Counted from the stretch's first letter, positions 46,818-58,555 are shown. The stretch: DNA of 64,000 nucleotides from Aspidiotus rigidus (GCA_035079385.1 JAVHKY010000034.1:6510001-6574000), one strand, 5' to 3'. A program made the numbers and translations. The notes: a model not told the origin generated them from the letters alone.

Positions 46818-47418
46818 TTGAGCTTGAGGAGGAGGTGTTACAAGAGTAGAATGAAAGTTTCGATCTACGACGTAAATTACATCTGGCAAATTTTCTCAGG
46901 CAAACTTTCGTCGGGTAAATTTTTCTGTCACTCACTTCATTATCGACGCTTCGAACTAACAACCGACTTTCTCACAACTGTTCTACAATATCCTCAAGTC
47001 CCCGTCCACCATCGTATATTCCATCCTCACCGCAACCAAAACTCCATGGCCAATCTACGTTCCAATCTGGAACTCCAATTAGCACGCCTCTTCAAGTTCC
47101 ATTGTCTTAACCACATCGTTCCTTCAACCCCTCCTTGGCTCTTTAATCCACCCAAAATAATTCGCGACCTAAAACGCCTCCCTCGTCTTTCAACTTCTTC
47201 TGAAGAATACCAGGCACAGTTCCGCAACACCCCATCTGTCATCACCCCAAGCAATCCTCAGCTGTTTAGAACACATCTTCACCAACCTAAAACCTTTTTT
47301 TACAGACTAGTGTTGAATAGCTCATTTGATAGGAAATTCAACGAAGAACAACTTTTATTTGAAACATTTTTTCATCAAATTTCAATTTTGTGAGATATAT
47401 GTATATGAAAAAAAAAAA
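46818..47418 (+). pseudogene. Non-LTR retrotransposon fragment with internal deletion and poly(A)
   Basis: Within the 191-codon frame, residues from about 66 on look like the RT-to-RNase H linker of I-like elements: L-E-L-Q-L-A-R-L-F-K-F and T-P-P-W-L-F-N-P-P-K-I-I-R-D-L. The RNase H is missing and the frame jumps to a tail R-K-F-N-E-E-Q-L-L-F-E-T-F-F and I-S-I-L-stop at 47393. An A tract at 47407-47417 follows, then satellite block A. The tail recurs twice at 48.5 and 48.7 kb. The first 60 residues are probably unrelated flank. Confidence 0.6.
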
Positions 47419-47446
47419 TTTCTGGCATAGCCAAATAAATGAAAAT

Positions 47447-47721
47447 CATGTTCCATGTCTTTTATATTTTATCAGTCACCTTGAAATATTTCAGTCTAGG
47501 CTTCTACTAGGTCAAATATTCGTGAGATATTATTCGTTTACCCCTTTACCTATCTTGGCGTCGTATAAAAGTCTTCTATGAGAAATACGAGGTAGCGCGA
47601 ACTCGCTGTTGTATTGGAATAGTATATGTGACAATTCAAGTCTAGGGGACTTGGAAAAATGTCGACTATCCAGCCTTTATTTATTTAATTATTTAATTAT
47701 TCAATTATTTAATTATTTAAT

Positions 47722-47761
<40 letters not shown>

Positions 47762-48313
47762 TTATTAATTCTTGTACTAGGTCAAGTGTTCGTGAGATAT
47801 TATTCGTTTACCCCTTTACCTATCTTGGCGTCGTATAAGTCTTGTATGAGAAATATTTTGAGGTAATTGTGGGTGTTCTATATTTTGAGGTATCAACTTT
47901 CGGTGGGGCGAACGAGCGATCTCGCTATTGTATTGGAATGGTATGAGAAAATTCAAGTCTTTTTTGAGAAATATGAGGTAGCGCGAACTCGCTCCGCTCG
48001 TTCGCCCCCTGTCTCGCTGTTGTATTGGAGTGGTATGAGACAATTCAAGTCTAGGAGACTTGGAAAAATTTCGACTATTCAGCCTTTATTTATTTAATTA
48101 TTTAATTATTTTATTATTTAATTATTTAATATTATTTATTTATTTATTTATCTATCTATTTATTTATTTATTTATTTAATTATTTAATTATTAATTAATT
48201 ATTTATTATTATTACGCGGGGTCTACTCGCGAATTTCTGAATCACCCATGGGGTAGAGATTTTCTAATTATTAATTATATTAATTATTTAATTATTTATT
48301 TATTTAATTATTT

Positions 48314-48346
<33 letters not shown>

Positions 48347-48431
48347 TTATTAATTATTATTATTACGCGGGATGTACTCGCGAGTTTCAAAATCTGGGTC
48401 CGGTGAGAGAAAAGACATGGAACATGTCAAA
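47447..48431 (-). repeat. Satellite block A, inverted orientation
   Basis: The sequence is the reverse complement of blocks C and B: the conserved segment containing CTTTACCTATCTTGGCGTCG, TGAGGTAATTGTGGGTGTTC and CGAACGAGCGATCTCGC, with (TTTA)n arrays at 47730-47760, 48125-48175 and 48300-48350. Its tips are CATGTTCCATGTCTTTT (about 47448) and AAAAGACATGGAACATG (to about 48425), inverted copies of one another. Confidence 0.88.
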
Positions 48432-48740
48432 ACTGATTTTGGGACTCTTTGGAACGGCCTTTTAAGGCTTTGCCGGACACTAATTGACCTAGGCTGAACC
48501 TTGAATACGTTATTTGGTAAGAAATTTAACGAGGAACAACTTTCGTTCGAAACATCTTTTAATAAAATTTCAATTTTGTGAGATGTGTGTGTATGAGAAA
48601 ACTGATTTTGGGACTCTTTTGAATGTTCTTTGCAAAGGCAGTAATGGGCATAGGCTGAAGATTGAATACGTTATTTGGTAGGAAATTTAACGAGGAACAA
48701 CTTTGGTTTGAAACATTTTTTAATAAAATTTCAATTTCAC
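48432..48740 (+). pseudogene. Two tandem copies of the non-LTR element tail
   Basis: Each copy runs AAACTGATTTTGGGACTCTT, through a G/C-richer part, to a frame ending K-F-N-E-E-Q-L-S-F-E-T or R-K-F-N-E-E-Q-L-W-F-E-T and then I-S-I (stop TGA at 48579-48581 in the first). They match the tail ending at 47393. Spacing is about 165 bp. They form the spacer between satellite blocks A and B. Confidence 0.7.
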
Positions 48741-49032
48741 GCAATATAGGCGAAACACTAAATTTTGGGGGGTTTGAACCTCCATAAAAAAGAAGCTCCA
48801 GGGGGGAAAACGCGGGATTTGTACTATGTTTTTCAGGACCATATCCCGAACCAGTTTCAGCAAAGAAACGTTTGCTCCAGCAGAATGTTCCTTTTTTTCT
48901 TATTTACCTACAATATCAACTTTTTACAACAAGCTAACTTCCTCTCACGCATATAATCACGCAGTTTCGCCGAGCTCATAGCCCTGAAGGCAGGCTGCTA
49001 GTAGCTCGTAAATTAATAAAAAAAAAAAAAAA

Positions 49033-49491
49033 CAGGGTGTCTACCAGGTCAATAAGTTCAATAAAAGTCCATTAATTTTGATGCAAGTCCAATAAAAGTC
49101 AATACCGGTAATCGAGAATAAAGTTATAATTTTAATACATATTCAATAAAACTCAATAATCAAAAAATAATAAAAGTTTTGACATGTTCCATGTCTTTTC
49201 TCTCGCTGGATCCCGATTTTGAAACTCGCGAGTACCCCCCCCCCCCCCCCCCCCGTCAAGAGAAATCTCTACCCCGTGGGTGATTCCGAAATTCGCGAGT
49301 ACACCCCGCGTAATAATAATAATTAATAATAAATAAATAGATAAATAATTAAATAATTGAATAATTAAATAATTAATATAATTAATAATGAGAAAATCTC
49401 TACCCCGTGGGTGATTCAGAAATTTGCGAGTACACCCCGCGTAATAATAATAAATAATTATTTAATTAATAATTAAATGAATAAATAAATG

Positions 49492-49522
<31 letters not shown>

Positions 49523-49968
49523 AAATAATTAAATAAAATAAATAATTAAATAATTAGATAAATAAATAATTAAATAATTAATATAATTAATAATTAGAAA
49601 ATTTTCTAAGTCCCTCTTCCTATCATATATGGCTGGATAGTCGAAATTTTTCCAAGTCCCCTAGACTTGAATTGTCTCATACCATTCCAATACAACAGCG
49701 AGACAGGGGGCGAACGAGCGGAGCGAGTTCGCGCTACCTCATATTTCTCATAGAAGACTTGAATTTTCTCATACCATTCCAATACAACAGCGAGATCGCT
49801 CGTTCGCCTCACGAAGGGTGATACCTCAAAATATAGAACGCCCACAATTACCTCAAAATATTTCTCATACAAGACTTATGAATGAGATGCCAAGATAGGT
49901 AAAGGGGTCAACGAATAATATCTCACGAACACTTGACCTAGTAGAAGAATTAATAATAAATAAATAGA

Positions 49969-50007
<39 letters not shown>

Positions 50008-50056
50008 ATATATAAATAAATATATAAGTAAATAAATAAATAAATAAATAAATAGA

Positions 50057-50091
<35 letters not shown>

Positions 50092-50918
50092 ATAGATAAA
50101 TAAATAAATAAATAGATAAATAGATAGATAAATAAATATATAAATAAATAAATAATATCAAATAATTAAATAATAAAATAATTAAATAATTAAATGAGTA
50201 AATAATTAAATAATTAAATAATTGAATAATTAAATAATTAAATAAATAAAGGCTGAATAGTCGAAATTTTTCCAAGTCCCCTAGACTTGAATTGTCTCAT
50301 ACCATTCCAATACAACAGCGAGATCGCTCGTTCGCCCCACGAAAGTTGATACCTCAAAATATAGAACACCCACAATTACCTCAAAATATTTTTCATACAA
50401 GACTTATACGACGCCAAGATAGGTAAAGGGGTAAACGAATAATATCTCACGAATACATGACCCAGTACAAGAATTAATAATAAATAAATAAATAAATAAA
50501 TAATATTAAATAATTAAATAATTAAATAAATGAAGGCTGGATAGTCGAAATTTTTCCTAGTCCCCTAGACTTGAATTGTCACATACCATTCCAATACAAC
50601 AGCGAGACAGGGGGCGAACGAGCGGAGCGAGTTCGCGCTACCTCGTATTTCTCATAGAAGACTTATACGACGCCAAGATAGGTAAAGGGGTAAACGAATA
50701 ATATCTCACGAACACTTGACCTAGTAGAAGCCTAGACTGAAATATTTCAAGATGACTGATAAAATATAAAAGACATGGAACATGATTTTCATTTATTTGG
50801 CCATGCCAGAAAATTTTTTTTTTTTTTTTTTTTTTTTTGCTTGTTAAATCAGGAGATTTGCGACAAAAGGTCCAATAAAAGTCCAATATTTTTAATTTTC
50901 AAATTTGGTAGACACCCA
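49033..50918. mobile_element. MITE with GGGTGTCTACCA ends, split by satellite block B
   Basis: CAGGGTGTCTACCA at 49033-49046 and TGGTAGACACCC at 50906-50917 are inverted copies (12 exact bases). Inside both ends lie CAATAAAAGTCC words (49055-49100 and 50872-50888). Block B (49177-50785) plus a T tract occupies the interior, so the MITE existed first and the block arrived later. Outside satellite DNA only about 250 bp of MITE remains. Confidence 0.65.
49177..50785 (+). repeat. Satellite block B, forward orientation
   Basis: The block is oriented as block C and opposite to block A. It starts ACATGTTCCATGTCTTTT, then a segment with GCGAGTACMCCCCGCGTAATA repeated twice, a poly(C) run at 49238-49254, microsatellite, and conserved segments at about 49610-49950 and 50255-50480 and 50530-50720. 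A long (AAAT)n array spans about 49950-50250, giving a spurious Tyr/Leu/Ile frame on the minus strand. It ends AAAAGACATGGAACATG at about 50769-50785. Confidence 0.88.
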
Positions 50919-53219
50919 GACCATGAAAAAACAAAAAAAGACGGGGATTCTTACCTAAAATTATCTGCAGAGTTTTTAGAAATTATTAAAAAATGTGAGT
51001 GGATGCACTTTTGACCATAAAATTTAGCTAGAACTTTTTCAATGGTCATATTTCATTACTTGAATCGTCTCCTCGTGTATACGAAGCATAATACTGTACA
51101 AGCCGAAGTTGAAAATTCTCTCCTCACCCAGAATTTCGCGACATTTTTCTCAGAAATTGGACAAAATATATCGCGAGATACGGTGAAGGAGAATTTTTTT
51201 ATTTCCTCAGCAAACGAAGATGAAAGAATGCACAAGAATGACTCGAAAATTTACAACATCTTATACGCAACACGACGTTGTTGGAAAACTGCTTTTAAAT
51301 CATTCGCTCCTTCTACTCGCAAGAGTCGACTGTAATACAGATGTTCAATTCCGATGTTCCCGTTCCGTTATAATCTCGACGGCGGCGTCGAGGCGACGAC
51401 GCGAATTTTGTACGTAAGCCGCACTCGGACGTGTCGGTCAAATGCATATTCATTCGCACGAACTTGCGGTTCTAAATAAATGAATTCTGGACGCTTGCCC
51501 AGCGAGCGTTCACGATTTTCTTCGTAAACAAATGGTCTGCGGTATAGCAGATCGGCCGGACAGGCTAAAACGCAGCGCGAAAGAGAGACGGCTGCGACTG
51601 TACTCGGGCGACGGGACAAGTAGAAAGGTGATTACAAATGAGCCGCCGAATGGTTCTAATTCGAGGTGCAAATCATTCTTATGGTACAGAGGGACAAAGA
51701 TGAATGCCTCATCTCGAGAAATTATGACAGAATTTGATTACCTATACTAATTCTCCGGGAGCAGAAACCGTCATGCTTAAACAGATATATCTACTAAGCA
51801 AGAAACAAGGATTGCGGATTAATTCTGCGGGCGAATGGATAGAGAAATTCAATCGAGCTACTTTCTAGAAGAATGAAAAGACTTTAGAACACTTAAAACT
51901 AACACTCGTTCAATTGAAATTAATCAAATTCTCTCGATCTCCGTACGAACCGTCGACATACTCGTACTTCCACTCGGTCATTCGTCATTTCTAACGCCTG
52001 TAGAAAGCACCGGTCCCGCTATTGTGTACAGTGACCTTTTTCCTGTGCATCGACCGCACACAAATACCACCCTTATGGATAATACATCCACCCGTCCACC
52101 TGTACGCATATATTCGAGTTAAAGTGTACGTGCAGTTTTTGTCTAAACAAGCGAGCTATCCTTCATTGCCACCGTCGATTCCATCATTTTCATGTGTAGA
52201 TATACGGCGCTTCGGTTGAGCGCGTAGCAATTTTTCACACCAATTTCCATTATTTACCGTGCTACACGAATCGTTTTCCAGATTAGTACAACAACCGAAG
52301 TCTTGCACACGAGCTCGTAATCGACTTGAACGTAAATCGACGCGCGTTTTGATAATCCGTACACGAAAATCTGACGAGAATTACAAGTCGTTCCCGACAC
52401 ACTCGCGCGAAGAGAAATAAACCGTATCTGTAGAATCGCGTCGTTAAGATAATTTCAAGGATGAGGAAACGGCAATTTTTCCGAAAGAAGGTTGCGGTAA
52501 ATTTGGATGTAAATTTATGAGCCGCAAAATTATGCTCGAATCTTTGAACACGGCCGCAACTCTATACAACGTAAGTTGTTTAAACGAGAATCTGCCTCCG
52601 AAAAACTGTAGCAGACCTTTGGGTAAAACTTCACGGCTTATGGTAGATGTACTTCGAAATTCTTTGTCATTTCAAAGCTACGAGGGTGATATCGAATATG
52701 CCCCCATTTTTGGGTATCGTTCACCGGGAGACCTCGTAATGAAATTTGTACGCTCCTTAATTTCGTGATTTGGAGACATCGCATTTGAACGTAGGCATTC
52801 AAAATCTTTCGTACAGATATGAGATCGAGTGTAAGAACTTTCTCAAATGCGGATTTTCGAAAAGTTTTATTTTTAAAGCTGACAATTCTTTTTCGAACTC
52901 CGGAAGTTGAAGTACATAATTAGGAAATTCTATTCGATTCGGTCATTCATAACTGTGGTATTTGGATAGAAGAAGATCCCCTCGATGTCATCAAATATCC
53001 AGTTTTCTGTTTTGTTAAGAAGGGAGGATTGTTGGAAAACGACTTTTGTGACGTGGCCTTATTAAAAGGGACTCGAGACAATTTTGAGTATTGATCTTCC
53101 GCAGAAAAGTTCGAGCGATAAATCTTTGAAAAGGAGGGGCTTGAAAAAATTCTTAAGCTTTGGACCTCTGTAGAAAAGAAGAAAATAATGTAAGCTGAAA
53201 TGATATACATAATTTATTT
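50919..53219. other. No gene supported
   Basis: No repeat family, domain or paired splice sites are evident. Frames up to 97 codons look like chance in CpG-rich intergenic DNA. Confidence 0.4.
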
Positions 53220-53805
53220 ATTTAAACTTGACTTTTTTTTTTTAAATCATTTATTTAATAAAAATATTTATATCAATTTTTAATATTAAAGTTTATAAAT
53301 ATTATAATCTTAATAAATAAAAATTTTAATAAAATCTTAATACAAAAAGAAATTAAAATAATTAATATTTTATATCATTAAAAAAGAAAATTTTAATAAC
53401 AAAATGTATTTATATAATTTAAAATAAAATATAAATTTTATCTTTAAATTATGAGTTTAATAGCTTTTAGCTTTATTTTCAATTTTTTATGAAATATATG
53501 AGAAATTGAATATATTGAAGGTATAATATTTATTAGATTAATTATTAAAATTGTAAAAAAAAATCAAATTATAAAATATAAAATTGGAGTTATTATTAAT
53601 ATTAAATTAAGTATATTTATTAATTTGATAAAAATAAATAAATAAATATAATGATGATATATTAATAAAATTTATTAATAAATAAATTATAAACAAATTA
53701 TTTCGAAAATAAATTATTTACTGAATAATTTTTATATTATTTAAAAATGATTTTTAGATTAAATTTTAAATATAAATAAAAATTTAAAAAAGAATGAATT
53801 TTTTC
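53220..53805 (+). pseudogene. Mitochondrial-type insertion, probably a COX3 fragment
   Basis: AT content jumps above that of all neighbours. At about 53450-53600 the plus strand stays open only if TGA is read as Trp and ATA as Met, giving W-E-I-E-Y-I-E-G then K-I-V-K-K-N and K-I-G. This aligns loosely with the N-terminal part of cytochrome oxidase subunit III (WRDIIREG...KNLKIG). Borders with normal DNA are sharp near 53220 and 53800. Gene identity is uncertain; the mitochondrial origin is better supported by composition and by the COX2/COX1 pieces 3 kb away. Confidence 0.5.
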
Positions 53806-53883
53806 AATCTACATGGATGGTTTGCTACTTAGTTTGACGAAGTTGAACTGAAGGTACATGCGAATGAAATAATTCCTAGTAAC

Positions 53884-53988
53884 CAATTTCGTTTTAGCTT
53901 CTTTAAGAACCTCGTTTTCTAACCGTAATTCACGCTTCGTCACTGCGTGATCCGCTCGTTCTTTTTCGTAAAGAAGTTCGTAATTCGA
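53884..53988 (-). CDS. Coiled-coil exon (35 codons)
   Basis: Acceptor CTTATTTTCAG precedes S-N-Y-E-L-L-Y-E-K-E-R-A, continuing with charged heptads R-E-L-R-L-E-N-E-V-L-K-E-A; a GT follows TTG at 53884. The exon is 105 bp, phase 0, and highly charged, as expected of a coiled coil. It is in phase with the exon at 55096-55208 upstream on the same strand. No gene name can be given. Confidence 0.5.
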
Positions 53989-55095
53989 CTGAAAATAAGA
54001 AAAAAGAGAGACTCTAAGCGTGGCTCTCGCTATAATGATCAGCAAATTTTTTACTTATATATTTCAGTAAAACTTTCCGATAATAAATAAAATTTCACTA
54101 AATTTTCCCTTTGACGAGCAATTTTATCATCGAACTAAAAGAGGTGCTTGATTTTCATGAAGTGTCCGGTGCGCTTTGCATCGTTCAGTGAAGATGTGGC
54201 TGTAAGATGACCGAAACTCTAGCCGGAGTGCGGCTGAGTATGAAATAACACTCACTTTTTGATGTGGTCTCGCGATTATTCAGGGGGCTGTACGTAGAAG
54301 ATGTTTTGTTTCGTTCTTTTTCAGAGACCACAGTCTGAATTGGAAATCGACCATTCTCCCGTGATAAGTTCATTAGTTGTTGAAAACTTTATTAGAACTT
54401 TGTGCCAATCATAAATCTCGATTTTTTTCGGAATCTTTCATACAAAAGCAGTCTCTCGAATCCTCAAAAATGGATTCGTCACTTTACATGAACGAAGCTT
54501 CTGAGTCTATCGATATCTACCATTGTTGCGCACTTTCACATTTGTTTAGATTGACACGAAAGCTTCGTGAGTAGCTCTTTCTACCTACCTAATTGTGCAG
54601 AGACAATGTATAGAACAAGAACGTAATCCTCCTGAGGGGAAACAAATAGTTTCTTGTAGGCATGATTGCGATTCCTAATTCGCTGTCTTTTGCAGCGGAA
54701 GTTTCACTGCCTCTCCCGATCTCCGGTGGAGAAGTAAGACTTCTATGTATCTGTCGTGAAAGAATATCGTGTAATACCTTTTGCAAGGTATCATCGTTTC
54801 TCAAGCGCGTATAACGTCGTAACTTCTCTCTTTTTTTGCGAATTTTGTCGAAAGAAAATCTATTTCCGAAAAATATACGGTACGTATTTTGTGCGACAAG
54901 ACTTGACAGTTGACATACATGTATATGAAAATAACTAGTCGCCTGTGCGAGTTGAAATACATTTATCATGCGGCGTGAAGCTGAACCGACATCTAGTTCC
55001 AGAATATAACAGAACTTGCGTCTACAAAATATTATGCTCGAGTTTGCGGATATGTAAGAGCCCAGTATTACGAAGACTTTTTGTACCCACATTAC

Positions 55096-55208
55096 TCTGG
55101 ATGTCTTGTCCAATCTTGCGTGCAACTTCGTCAGGTACAGATGGTACAGCTCGTCCAATCGTGAGCGCGAATTTAATGAGTATTCCGTTTTAGCTTTTTG
55201 AGCGGTTT
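55096..55208 (-). CDS. Helical exon of the same coiled-coil gene
   Basis: A strong polypyrimidine tract (T13 then CAACGCAAG) precedes the exon; donor AGA|GTAATG ends it at 55096. The frame gives A-Q-K-A-K-T-E-Y-S-L-N-S-R-S-R-L-D-E-L and H-A-R-L-D-K-T-S-R. It ends in phase 0, matching the next exon. The intron would be 1107 bp. Together they suggest a long coiled-coil protein, perhaps cytoskeletal, but this is inference. Confidence 0.45.
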
Positions 55209-56383
55209 CTTGCGTTGAAAAAAAAAAAATATATAAAAATCCGGTGTATGCGTGAAACGGTTGCTGTTTCATCGCCGAGGATGACGCTGATATTCACCGG
55301 AGCAGGGCGTAATGGTGTGACATCCATAATGATCGACAACGCGTTCGAGGTATGCGAGTTATCACGCGTCTATATTTTGCAGTAACAACGTTTGGAACTC
55401 GACATTTTATACTTTATACACATATAGTGTGTTTTCTTTTGACAAGAAGAAGAAGAAGTAGCGAGCTTTTTTTTTAAAAAAAAAATCTACGATTGGGGCG
55501 GAGGGAAAAGAAAATTGGAGCGGCTTGTGTCGAGGGGTACAACACTCGTTGTTCACGACGAGTCATTTTTCATGCAACCGCACATTTTTCTTTCGGAACC
55601 ATTTCAGCTAGAGTATGTTGGCATCGTTATACATGTACGTATATATGAGACGACTCGCGATAGCAGGTAATGCTTCGCATAGATGCTGTCGTTGAGGGTC
55701 CAGCGCTATTATGGAAAAAATGATTCGAAAAATATCGAGAAAATATTTACGCGACGCGAGCACATGTTTCCATTATATACAGATAATTATTGGAGAGGTT
55801 GAAATTTTTCTCCTTTTTTTCCGCAAGAAAATCCGCGAGCTATTTCTTAATTTGCCGGAAATAGAGCGTACAAACTCACTGTCCATCGCGAGATAACTTT
55901 CTGGTTTTTCCAACTTGGACTTTGCATTCTTCTTGATAAAAAGAAAAATGCATCCGTCTTTTGTATCCTTTGAACTTGATTGTCCTAGAATTTCCCCTAA
56001 TTTCTCTTAGTTGGGCAATTTCAGATGGAAAAGTGGACGACTATAGCGCTCCTAGCGGAATTATTTCACAAACCGCCCATTACTATAAAGTAGTCTGTTG
56101 TAGTCTATATTATTCAAGCAATATTAACAGACCACTACAAATTGATCACTTATGACGAAACAGATCGGTAAATTTTTGAGCAATACAGACACCATAAAAG
56201 GGTCTCTAGTTGGATGATATTAATTGACCACCATACTTGGACCACTTTTGAAGGGGAAAACCAGTCTTCATCTTAGCCTCCCTCAAATGAGAGGAGAGAA
56301 GAATGAAGATAGTAATCTCGTTAGCAGGGTTGTATTGAGACGAGTGTGATCTTCGTCTAAAATTAGTATATTAATTATTAAAC

Positions 56384-56494
56384 TTTTTATTAGGTATTTG
56401 TGGACAATGTTCAGAAATTTGTGGAATTTATCATAGATTCATAACAATTAAAATCGAATCAATTAATTTAAATAATTTCTTAGAATGAGTCTAA
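56384..56494 (+). pseudogene. COX2: COX2 C-terminal fragment in NUMT
   Basis: The frame reads G-Q-C-S-E-I-C-G, then H-R-F-M-T-I-K-I-E-S-I and N-N-F-L-E-W-V-stop. It includes the two cysteines, histidine and methionine of the CuA site. The methionine is ATA and the tryptophan TGA, so it is correct only in the invertebrate mitochondrial code. In the nucleus it cannot encode a working subunit. Confidence 0.92.
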
Positions 56495-56943
56495 AATATA
56501 CGTATTTATTTATTTAAATTCAATTTATGAAATTTTCAGTTTAATTATTTCAATTCAATTATTATAATTATTCTTTATTAATTTATCATTGATATAATGG
56601 ATTTTTATTTATTTAATTTATATCAATTTTTTTTTAATGATGATATAATAATTAAATTATTTACTTTTTAATTATTTTTAGATAATTATTTTGTTATTTA
56701 AACGTAATAATTTTCTATCAATTGAACGTAACATTGAATAAAAAAATAACAAATATCATTCTGGTTCAATATGAATGGGAGTTTTAAATATTTTTCAAAA
56801 TTAATAAATAATTAATATTTTTATTTGAAGGATCCAATATAATAAATGAAATAAATGAGATATAAAAAATCAATATTTAGTTGTTTCAATATTTTTAGTT
56901 TTTTTGTAATAATTTTTATAATCTTGCAAACTTGATCTATTAA

Positions 56944-57223
56944 CAGGGTTGCCAGATTTGGTCCTTTTTGATAATTTTGAAAAAAACTGGTCTTTTTTTG
57001 GTCCTTTCCATTTTCCCGAGCTTTTCCTGGTCCTTTTCAATTTTTTCAAAAAAAAAAAACGTATTTTTTCTGAAGAAAACATTTTCTAAATCAGAAAAAA
57101 CATCCGAAATTTTTTCATTCCGCTCTGGAGACGGAAAATTACGTTCCAACCTTTCTATTTTTTTTTGGGACCAGTTGACTGAAAAATCTGGTGCATTCTT
57201 ACACTCCTTATCTGGCAACCCTG
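56944..57223. mobile_element. MITE with CAGGGTTGCCAGAT ends inside the NUMT
   Basis: CAGGGTTGCCAGAT at 56944 and ATCTGGCAACCCTG ending at 57223 are perfect inverted repeats of 14 bp. TATTAA flanks both sides (56938-56943 and 57224-57229), a likely target duplication, although one-base shifts of the boundary are possible. The 280-bp interior has no transposase; the overlapping frames are artefacts. Confidence 0.85.
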
Positions 57224-57548
57224 TATTAATTTTATTAAATAAATAATTCTAAAAAAAAATGGATCATTACTTCTATTAAATAAATTATGCCAAAAAATTG
57301 GAATAAGAACTTTATTTTTTCTACATAATATTGTATTATAAACTTTTTAAATAAATTCACATAAATAAATAAGAAAGAATTCTGTATACCGTAATAGGAA
57401 ACTTTATTTATTTCCGCTTAACGCGTATCAGCTCAATAGTCATCAAGGAGCGACGAACATGAACAATTTAATATTCAATTTTAAAATATAAATTGAATAC
57501 AGAACAAAAATCTATAAAATCAAAATTTGAAAAATAATTATTATTTAT

Positions 57549-57640
57549 TAATTGTTCCTGATAATATTCCCAAAATTAAATACATATACCACGATATATA
57601 AATCTAATGTTTTTATGATTCGTGGAATATGTTCATTTAT
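57549..57640 (-). pseudogene. COX1: COX1 N-terminal fragment in NUMT
   Basis: On the minus strand, with the mitochondrial code, the frame reads K-W-T-Y-S-T-N-H-K-N-I, the conserved start of cytochrome oxidase subunit I. After a frameshift it continues G-M-L-S-G-T-I-N-K. The piece is opposite in strand to the COX2 fragment. Confidence 0.8.
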
Positions 57641-57720
57641 CAAAAAATTTCATTATTAAGAATGTCAATTTTTAAATTTAAAATTCAATTTTAAATTTCT
57701 TTACTTATCTGCAAGTTTGT

Positions 57721-58459
57721 AAGCAACATGGCAGTTGATTTATTCCAAATATCTGCCCTGAAATTGACTGGAATTTTGGTCCAAATTGAGTTACTATGTG
57801 ACTCGCCCGAAAATACTCATTTTAGACCAAAAAAGAGAGTAAAAATATTGATAAAATATTGAGGAAAAATCTACTAAAAATGAACCAAGGTATCTCCCGG
57901 AATAACTGCTCAGAAATCGACTAGAAATATTAGTGAAAATTGAGTAATAAATACGATATTAAATTTACTTGATAAACGAGGAAAAATTCCAGTCTATATT
58001 GACAGTATAACGACCCAAAATGGACCAAAATGTATATTTCGCATAATGGTCAAAAATCAAGCAAAAATTATAGTCAAAATTTAGTAGGAATAATATCAGA
58101 CAAACAGTCGACTGAAATGAATAGGCAAAATTTGGTCAATTCATCTCAAAAATTTACTGAAAATCAACTATTTTCTGACGGTACCATAATACAAATTGGT
58201 CTATTTTCAGTACTTACGACCAAAAACCGACCAACATCGACCATCTAGTGATGGTCGATCTGGTTTATGGGATTTCTGTTCAGTTATCTTCAAGACGCCC
58301 ATCGTTTCTTTCTCGACAGTTTTCCCGGCTTTGGACTATTAGAGACGGACTATTCAGATGTTTGACTAGCAGAAACAGACTGACTCATGATTTTCTACTC
58401 GTAAATCTTGATTAGTTTTTACCGACTTTTCTAACTAGAAAAGTGAGGTATTACACCCG
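57721..58459. other. No gene; degenerate GACCAAAAT-type repeats
   Basis: Words such as TGGTCCAAA, GACCAAAAT, CGACTAGAAAT and CGACCAAC recur irregularly between 57760 and 58250, suggesting an old tandem repeat. The 72-codon frame at 58030-58248 is a product of this composition. Confidence 0.4.
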
Positions 58460-58555
58460 TAGCAAGGTCAACAGGGGGAGTGGGCAATGAACTTTCTCGA
58501 CGTTTTAGGGGTCCTAGATCACAACTAGCATAAAAAAAAATTTCAGGTTTCCTTA
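58460..58555 (+). repeat. Repeat copy flanking the RNase H fragment (left)
   Basis: CGTAGCAAGGTCAACAGGGGGAGTGGG...GACGTTTTAGG...TTTCAGGTTTCCTTAT recurs at about 60393-60500 with changes. The phrase TTTCTAACTAGAAAAGTGAGGTATT (58430s) also recurs near 60003. The two copies bracket the retrotransposon fragment. Confidence 0.6.

Larger units (their letters stand above)
56355..57720. other. Composite nuclear mitochondrial insertion (NUMT)
   Basis: An AT-extreme stretch contains a COX2 end on the plus strand, a COX1 start on the minus strand, and AT-rich pieces between them including a possible COX2 N-terminus (about 56600-56760). Gene order and strand do not match a single mitochondrial segment, so the insertion is rearranged or came as several pieces. 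A 280-bp MITE interrupts it. Confidence 0.8.

Noticed and set aside
49865..50275. 136-codon Tyr/Leu/Ile-rich frame on the minus strand
   Set aside because: It is a translation of an (AAAT)n microsatellite, and similar frames occur in every copy.
54589..55272. 227-codon minus-strand frame as one gene
   Set aside because: Only its part at 55096-55208 looks coding and has splice borders; the remainder lacks protein character.
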